Shown piece after piece: positions 59,055 to 64,000 of a DNA stretch of 64,000 nucleotides. The position numbers and the translations under genes were made by a program. Numbering within the stretch: the first letter of the stretch is position 1; every line of letters starts with the position of its first letter. The notes beneath the pieces are model-generated. The model was not told where the DNA came from and made no database searches. It saw only the letters and a list, made by a program, of their open reading frames with translations. This DNA comes from Halorubrum distributum JCM 10118 (GTDB taxonomy: Archaea; Halobacteriota; Halobacteria; Halobacteriales; Haloferacaceae): NCBI RefSeq assembly GCF_000337335.1, contig NZ_AOJN01000049.1:81147-145146 (forward strand), in the 5' to 3' direction.

Positions 59055-59336
59055 ATGCGCCGGCCTCGGGTGGAGTGGATGACGCGCGCCGACGATACCA
59101 TCCTTGAGTTTCTTCTGAACGACGGGAACAAGCCGCTCAACGCGTCGCCAACATTCGTCGAGGCAAACATCGATTACAAAATCTCGCACATCCGCAGTCG
59201 GATGCGGAAGCTCCACGAGTCGGGTTTAATCGAGTACTACGACGAGGACCGAGGCCTCTACCGGATCACCGACCGCGGTCGCGACTACCTCTCAGGCGAG
59301 CTCGACGCTGAGGACTTAGAAGATATCGGCGAGTAG
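59055..59336 (+). CDS. PhiH1-like repressor (winged helix)
   Basis: A 93-residue winged-helix protein: RVEWMTRADDTILEFLLNDG, ISHIRSRMRKLHESGLIEYY and GLYRITDRGRDYLSGELDAE. This is the pattern of the repressor of the haloarchaeal virus PhiH1 and its many plasmid and provirus relatives. It is divergent from the integrase operon, as a lysogeny-type switch would be. A partial second copy of its 3' end follows at 59944. Confidence 0.88.
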   Translation: MRRPRVEWMTRADDTILEFLLNDGNKPLNASPTFVEANIDYKISHIRSRMRKLHESGLIEYYDEDRGLYRITDRGRDYLSGELDAEDLEDIGE

Positions 59337-59341
59337 CACAG

Positions 59342-59941
59342 ATGAATATCGGATCAATCCCCGTTTGGTCCATTTTAGGCGTCGTAGTCCCCCTAATCGC
59401 GCTTTATTACCGATACGGATACGGAGCGAAGTCACACGTCTCCCTATCGAGATTAGTATTGAATGATGACTCAGATTGGAGAGATGGCAGAAGCAATGAT
59501 CAAGAGATCTGCTCTAAGAGGATCTTCATTGTCGCTTCAAACAGTGGATGGCGAGAAGGCATAGTAAGCGGGGTAGAACTGGTCGAAGCAGTGGTATGGG
59601 ATGAGGAGGGCAATAAAAGAGTCGTCTTAGGCCCTCAAGACAGTATCCTCAAAATAGAACTAGAACACTTTGAGCCGGACGGAAGATCGACAAGGTTAGA
59701 TCTTGAGAAAGAAACTGATTTCAGCGGACAAATCATCCCCGGTCGTGATGATGAGAGGTTCGCTGTTCTCCCATTCATTCTGAAGGATAGCGAACTATGG
59801 GAAGCGATGAAGAACGGGGAACGTGGTCGTTTTGTTTTTAAAATGACCATTGAGGATAATAAGCGGCTTTACCCGACAAGTGTGGATGTATCCACGAGTC
59901 TGACATACAGTACGAGAGATGAAATTAGTGAAGGCCAGTAG
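59342..59941 (+). CDS. membrane-anchored hypothetical protein, AT-rich
   Basis: A 199-residue protein with one N-terminal span (about 5-22) and a soluble part outside or inside with beta character (RIFIVASNSGWREGIVSGVE). The codons are strikingly AT-rich against the flanks, so it is a recent arrival. It starts five bases after the repressor stop and ends just before a broken repressor copy, as if inserted as cargo. Confidence 0.6.
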   Translation: MNIGSIPVWSILGVVVPLIALYYRYGYGAKSHVSLSRLVLNDDSDWRDGRSNDQEICSKRIFIVASNSGWREGIVSGVELVEAVVWDEEGNKRVVLGPQDSILKIELEHFEPDGRSTRLDLEKETDFSGQIIPGRDDERFAVLPFILKDSELWEAMKNGERGRFVFKMTIEDNKRLYPTSVDVSTSLTYSTRDEISEGQ

Positions 59942-59943
59942 TA

Positions 59944-60000
59944 GGCTACCTCTCGGGCGGGTTCGCCGCTAACGACTCAGAAGACATCGGCGACGGGTAG
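59944..60000 (+). pseudogene. fragment of a second PhiH1-like repressor
   Basis: Reads GYLSGGFAANDSEDIGDG and stop, clearly like the end of the repressor at 59055-59336 (YLSGELDAEDLEDIGE). At the DNA level CTACCTCTC and GAAGA-ATCGGCGA blocks are shared over about 55 bp. The rest of this gene copy is gone. Confidence 0.6.
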
Positions 60001-60059
60001 TACCCTCCCGTTTTGTCGGAAATAAAATCTTTTTCAGTGACGCTATCGACGGGTTTGAT

Positions 60060-61640
60060 ATGCCAACTAATCGGTATCCTATTCTCGCCGTCACTCTGGT
60101 CGTGCTTTTGGCCGGATGCGGCGGACTCGCGGGGATCGGCGGCCCGTCGATCTCCGACACCGAGGCGACCGTCGTCGAGGGACAACCCGCACTGACGTTC
60201 GACTACGAGATCGACGACTTCGCGACGGCGTTGCTCGAGGACCCGAACGGGAACATCGTCTCCGAGGCGCGGATCGAACCGGAACAGAACAGCAGCGCGC
60301 TGTACATGGGCGACACGCAGGGCGGCGAGTACCGGCTCCTTATCAGGGAAGGCGGAGAGACGCTCACGAGCGAGACGCTCGAATTCGACGGCCCCGAGCT
60401 GGTGATATCGGACGTAAGCGACCAGTGGTCGAGTAATTCTCTGGAATCCGTCGAGGTGACAGTCGAGAACACCGGAGACCTCCCGGCTCGCTTAGAGAGA
60501 GGGACCTATCAGGTAGATGGGAACGAGGCCGAATCCTACATTAGTGGACCCATTGAGGCGAACGAGAGCGTCACTGCCAGTATCTCGCCGGGATTCGGAG
60601 TGGCCGAATTCGAGGAGCCTGGTCTCGTAGAGGGTGAGCTCACCGTGGTGACTACGGCCGGGAACCTCTCTGGGGATTTCTCCCGGGACCTCGAACCGGC
60701 GTCGCTGAACATCGAACAGGTCAATCCGATCTGGTCCGGGAACGCCTTAGAGGAGGTCGTCGTGCGAGTTCGGAACACCGGCGACGTGCCCACTGAGGCG
60801 AACGTTTCCGTCGAACACAACGGCGAGGAGGCGGCTGGAACGGGCGTCGGGACCGTCGAACCCGGCGAACTCGCCCGGTTCGAAGCGGACTCGTTCTTCT
60901 CGACCTACGAGGTTCAGTCCGGCGGCGAGGCGCAGTTCGACGTCTACGTAGACTCCCCGTCCGGTCGCGTCTCCGACGAGTTCACTCGCGACGTCGCCGG
61001 TGCGGACGTCTCGATCGGATCGGTTGATTCGACGTGGGAGTCGGGTCGGTTAACCGAGGTCCGGTATTCAGCTGACAACGCGGGCGAGGTCGAGGCGGAG
61101 TACGACGCGACGGTTGAGGTCAACGGTGAAACGGTCGCCGAGGGCGATGTCACGATCCCGGCCGACGGGGTCTCTGGACAGACGCTCGCGGAGGATTCGA
61201 TCTACTCCAGCTTGGACTACGCCGCGGACTCGGGAGGCGAGTACGAGGTGACCGTGACGCTCGACACCGGGGACGGAACCGTTTCCGCGTCCGATACGGT
61301 CGAGTTCGAGGGAATCGATTACGAGATCTCCGAGGTCGATGCGACGTTTTACGATCAGTACGATAGCGACAGCTCGGAGCTATCCAGCGTGGACTTCTCC
61401 GTGAGAAATGACGGCGATATCGCGCTTCGATACGATTCTGTGGAAATCGAGATCGGCGGTGCCTCCCGGACGGACGATCCATACGGAACACAGGAACTTG
61501 AGCCGGGGTCGTCCTCGATGGAGTACGTCTCCCTGACGGATTCAATTGTAGTTGATTCGGGGTCGCACGACCTCACGATTCGGTTGCTCCTTGACGGCGA
61601 CACGGTTGCGAGCGAAACGACGACGGTCTCGACTGATTAG
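60060..61640 (+). CDS. CARDB-like repeat lipoprotein
   Basis: 526 residues. A Sec signal with lipobox ends at Cys20 (LVVLLAGC). Then come about four or five beta-sandwich repeats, each with a motif such as SLESVEVTVENTGDLPA, ALEEVVVRVRNTGDVPT and ELSSVDFSVRNDGDIAL, the pattern of CARDB-type adhesion domains. It is anchored outside the cell and may bind other proteins or sugars. AATAAAATC about 35 bp upstream is the promoter candidate. Confidence 0.82.
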   Translation: MPTNRYPILAVTLVVLLAGCGGLAGIGGPSISDTEATVVEGQPALTFDYEIDDFATALLEDPNGNIVSEARIEPEQNSSALYMGDTQGGEYRLLIREGGETLTSETLEFDGPELVISDVSDQWSSNSLESVEVTVENTGDLPARLERGTYQVDGNEAESYISGPIEANESVTASISPGFGVAEFEEPGLVEGELTVVTTAGNLSGDFSRDLEPASLNIEQVNPIWSGNALEEVVVRVRNTGDVPTEANVSVEHNGEEAAGTGVGTVEPGELARFEADSFFSTYEVQSGGEAQFDVYVDSPSGRVSDEFTRDVAGADVSIGSVDSTWESGRLTEVRYSADNAGEVEAEYDATVEVNGETVAEGDVTIPADGVSGQTLAEDSIYSSLDYAADSGGEYEVTVTLDTGDGTVSASDTVEFEGIDYEISEVDATFYDQYDSDSSELSSVDFSVRNDGDIALRYDSVEIEIGGASRTDDPYGTQELEPGSSSMEYVSLTDSIVVDSGSHDLTIRLLLDGDTVASETTTVSTD

Positions 61641-61758
61641 AGACGGAGCGATACTGCCAACCTGTTCAGGACTTCACACAATCCTGATTTCAGAAGGTAA
61701 GGTATCGTAAACGTCGTTTGTCAGTAGCTTTTTCTTGGAATGTATTTTTGGTAACATT

Positions 61759-62787
61759 ATGAACAGACGAACGCTGATTGGCACTTCGGTAATGCTTGCC
61801 ACACCAGTGCTCGCGGGGTGTTCCTCAGATGGACAAAATCAATCTGAGCCTTCTGGAGATGATAGCGAAAACGAATCGGAGTCAGTAAACAGTGAGCAAG
61901 GACCTGTCGGGCCTGCGGACGCAGTAGAACACTATGACAAGGCGATCGAGCTGTTGGGAAAGAACGCCGAGGTATTCAATGAAGTCCGTCAAGAGCTATT
62001 GTTAGAGGGAAGTACTGTAGAGTTCAGTTCCTCAGAAGTCAAATCACGAACCTCTGAGGCCCGCAGTCAACTTGACAGTGCTGAACAGGATGACGACGGC
62101 TCGTTGAGTGATCATATCGACGCAATGCGTGTGCTCGCATCGTACCAAGATTCCTTAGCCGATTACAATGAGGAATACCTCAGATTGACGAGCCTCGTCA
62201 ATACAGGGGTTGATGAATACTTCGATGGGCAACATCAGTCTGCGATAGATATCCTTCAAGAAGCTCAGGAGCAGATTTCACCGACCAGGTCCTCACTAGA
62301 AGAGGTCGGTGAAAAACTAGATGAGGTACTGGAGGCTGCCGAAGTGGCAGATTTGAGTGATCAATATAAAGAAGAAATGCTCGTAGCAGGAGACCAGTTT
62401 GCCGAGGTTCAGGAGGAACTCGCTTGGCTTAACCAGATAGTTCCCGCCCGAATCGCTGAAGTTGAGGGGGATCGAGCGTTTGAGTTAGGTACAAATGCGT
62501 TTGACAATGAGGAATATGGTACTGCCCGCTCTCATTATGCGGATTCTGAAAACCACTTTGTGTCTGCTGAGACCCATTTAGATAATCTCCAAGTACAAGA
62601 GATAACCTCGTATATTGAGGAATTAGTCAGTGACGCAGAGAGTTTGAACTGTGAGTATCGACATAGCTCAAACGCTTCCGACGAGATGGTACAGGCCTCA
62701 GAGGCGATGGAAAACAATCAATCAGAACAGGCTAATCAACACATTGAGGCAGCAAATACTCAGCTTTCAAAAATAGACACCTGTTAA
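61759..62787 (+). CDS. helical lipoprotein of unknown function
   Basis: 342 residues. NRRTLIGTSVMLATPVLAGC is an export signal with lipobox (Cys20). A Ser/Glu/Asn-rich linker follows. Most of the rest is predicted coiled or helical bundle (KAIELLGKNAEVFNEVRQEL, GEKLDEVLEAAEVADLSDQY). The codons are AT-rich, as in the flanking acquired genes. The C-terminal Cys (KIDTC) is odd. Function unknown. Confidence 0.75.
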   Translation: MNRRTLIGTSVMLATPVLAGCSSDGQNQSEPSGDDSENESESVNSEQGPVGPADAVEHYDKAIELLGKNAEVFNEVRQELLLEGSTVEFSSSEVKSRTSEARSQLDSAEQDDDGSLSDHIDAMRVLASYQDSLADYNEEYLRLTSLVNTGVDEYFDGQHQSAIDILQEAQEQISPTRSSLEEVGEKLDEVLEAAEVADLSDQYKEEMLVAGDQFAEVQEELAWLNQIVPARIAEVEGDRAFELGTNAFDNEEYGTARSHYADSENHFVSAETHLDNLQVQEITSYIEELVSDAESLNCEYRHSSNASDEMVQASEAMENNQSEQANQHIEAANTQLSKIDTC

Positions 62788-62919
62788 ACTCCAACTGACC
62801 TGTCCTGTGCTACTCTGAAGAGCAATCCGCTCCGAAGGTAGGAAGCGATTTGTAACACTTCCAGTTTCACTCCATGGCCATGGCTCACGTCCTTTACCCT
62901 GTCCGCCAGTGCTACAGAT

Positions 62920-63258
62920 ATGGCAACGACGAACTCGGGAGAGGGGATTCGGCGTCGCGATGTCTTCGTAAACCTCGCTGAAGAGCTCCAACTTCGGCGG
63001 TCGGGCGTCCACAGCGCGAAAATGGCTGAGAATCTGTTCAGATTCGAGGAAGGTCGAGATCTCGTCGGGATCGGACACAAGGCCGAGCGAGCGATCTACT
63101 ACGAGACTGCTTCACGATCGCTTGTCGCGGTTCAATTCGACAAACACGGTGTGTACGCCGGTGAGCAGGAACTACTCCAGCGTGAGCTCGACGATCCATC
63201 GGCATGGGTTGAGGCGTATGGTGGCGGGCTGGTTTGGGTTCATCCGCGGTACCGCTGA
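62920..63258 (+). CDS. hypothetical protein
   Basis: 112 residues, MATTNSGEGIRRRDVFVNLA. A helical first half and a beta second half (RAIYYETASRSLVAVQFDKH), with a Trp-rich end (WVEAYGGGLVWVHPRYR). No family recognised. Base composition is intermediate between the acquired genes and the chromosome. Confidence 0.55.
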   Translation: MATTNSGEGIRRRDVFVNLAEELQLRRSGVHSAKMAENLFRFEEGRDLVGIGHKAERAIYYETASRSLVAVQFDKHGVYAGEQELLQRELDDPSAWVEAYGGGLVWVHPRYR

Positions 63259-63336
63259 TTCGGCCATGTCTAGAAACGGGCAACATCAGGATCTCAGCGC
63301 CACCAGCTGTCCGCGGTGGAGATATGTAAATTGTGC

Positions 63337-63561
63337 TTAAATACGCTCGCGAGTGCCCAAGACATAGCCTAAGAAAATAATCGCTGTCGTTCCGAGGAAC
63401 GTCTCAATGCCAGCAACCAAGCGCATTATACCCGGTTCAGGAGGTTGTGGTGGTGAAGTAGTAAACGTAACTACACTATAATACAGACTACGCTCTTCCG
63501 TAGGAGATTGTTGATACTGGCGAGCTGTCGCTGTCGTGTCGAAGAGGACAAGGACACCGCG
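63337..63561 (-). pseudogene. C-terminal fragment of a channel-type membrane protein
   Basis: An open frame on the minus strand: ARQYQQSPTEERSLYYSVVT, then FTTSPPQPPEPGIMRLVAGI and ETFLGTTAIIFLGYVLGTRE before TAA at 63337. It resembles the pore region of the ion-channel part of haloarchaeal pentapeptide-repeat/ion-channel proteins, with SPPQPP where the K+ filter would be. It runs into a stop at the IS boundary, so the gene lost its 5' part. Confidence 0.55.
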
Positions 63562-63573
63562 TCAGCGGTGTCC
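63552..63573. repeat. perfect hairpin at the IS1595 left boundary
   Basis: GGACACCGC and GCGGTGTCC pair across a GTCA loop, eight bases before the transposase ATG. It may be the IS terminal region or a translation block. The exact end of the IS cannot be set with one side only. Confidence 0.5.
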
Positions 63574-63580
63574 GACACGG

Positions 63581-64000
63581 ATGATTCCGCTAGATGTGTT
63601 TGGGTCGGAATCGGTCGCAGCGGACCTGTTACAGCAGGTTCGCTGGCGTGACGGCGTTTCCTGTCCTCGCTGCCGTTCTGACCGAACGGTCAGAAACGGC
63701 AGCTACGGGCAGTTTCAGCGGTATCTCTGTAAGGATTGCGACCGCACGTTCAACGATAAGACTGGCACGATCTTCGCTCACTCGAAGATCGCACTCCGCA
63801 AATGGTTGTTCTCGATCTACGCGTTTTTGCGGTTTAACACCAGTCTCAGGCAACTACAGTGCGAAATCGATGTCACCTACAAAACGATCCACAGGCGTGT
63901 CGAGCGCTTCACCGAAGCGCTCGACGCGCCGTCACTCGATCTCCGTGGCCCGGTTGAAATTGACGAGTTCTACGTCTCTGCCGGCTTGAAAGGCCGCGAG
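63581..64000 (+). CDS. IS1595-family transposase, 3' end beyond window
   Basis: 140 residues, open to the last base. The start MIPLDVFGSESVAADLLQQV leads to a zinc ribbon: CPRC (about 28-31) and CKDC (about 50-53). LQCEIDVTYKTIHRRVERFT is the helix-turn-helix, and VEIDEFYV gives the first Asp of the DDE domain. This matches IS1595-type (ISH4-like) transposases. It interrupts the channel-type gene on the other strand. Confidence 0.88.
   Translation, partial: MIPLDVFGSESVAADLLQQVRWRDGVSCPRCRSDRTVRNGSYGQFQRYLCKDCDRTFNDKTGTIFAHSKIALRKWLFSIYAFLRFNTSLRQLQCEIDVTYKTIHRRVERFTEALDAPSLDLRGPVEIDEFYVSAGLKGRE

Overview
This window is chromosomal DNA of a haloarchaeon, most likely Halorubrum or a close relative. 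The evidence is a very high GC content with GC-biased third codon positions, strongly acidic proteins, many leaderless genes with a TATA box about 25-30 bp before the start codon, an archaeal initiator tRNA, aIF2-beta with a TRAM domain, diphthamide genes, and a zinc-type glucose dehydrogenase next to GfcR.

Layout. Positions 1-1200 hold the end of a DUF63 membrane protein and a small membrane protein. Then come coaBC (1.6-2.8 kb) and a nine-gene Mrp/Mnh Na+/H+ antiporter operon whose genes all overlap or nearly abut (3.0-12.3 kb). From 12.3 to 54.3 kb is mostly single-gene housekeeping chromosome: NRDE protein, glucose dehydrogenase and its regulator GfcR, monothiol glutaredoxin, a transsulfuration enzyme, Dph6, glutamate dehydrogenase, a CitE-like and a MaoC-like protein, CYTH protein, FKBP isomerase, two small P-loop ATPases, Dph2, a MetE-like protein, a histidine kinase, an XPD/Rad3 helicase, an M24 protein with altered metal ligands, aIF2-beta beside the initiator tRNA, acyl-CoA ligase, DsbA-like lipoprotein, MFS transporter, M42 peptidase, prephenate dehydrogenase, an Rsm22-like methyltransferase, SRAP, GDPD, a YprB-like nuclease, a Tat-exported beta-propeller and a bactofilin.

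From about 54.4 kb the character changes. This part is less GC-rich in places, gene-poor, and full of remnants: IS6-type inverted ends, a frameshifted PIN-domain fragment, an integrase operon opposed to a PhiH1-like repressor, a second partial repressor copy, AT-rich lipoprotein genes, a channel-gene fragment, and an IS1595-family transposase running off the right edge. I read it as an integration hot spot with a decayed provirus or integrative element.

The most interesting signal is a family of four long intergenic elements (1209-1520 minus; 15822-16225, 21959-22315 and 54602-55049 plus). They share conserved blocks. At least three helices are kept by compensatory changes: the stem sequences differ between copies but pairing holds, including an 18-bp perfect long-range helix in one copy. 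TTTATAAA-like sequences sit at or near both ends. Two copies carry extra plug-in hairpins. This is the pattern of a structured RNA, or of a mobile DNA element selected for folding, and it is not a protein-coding gene.
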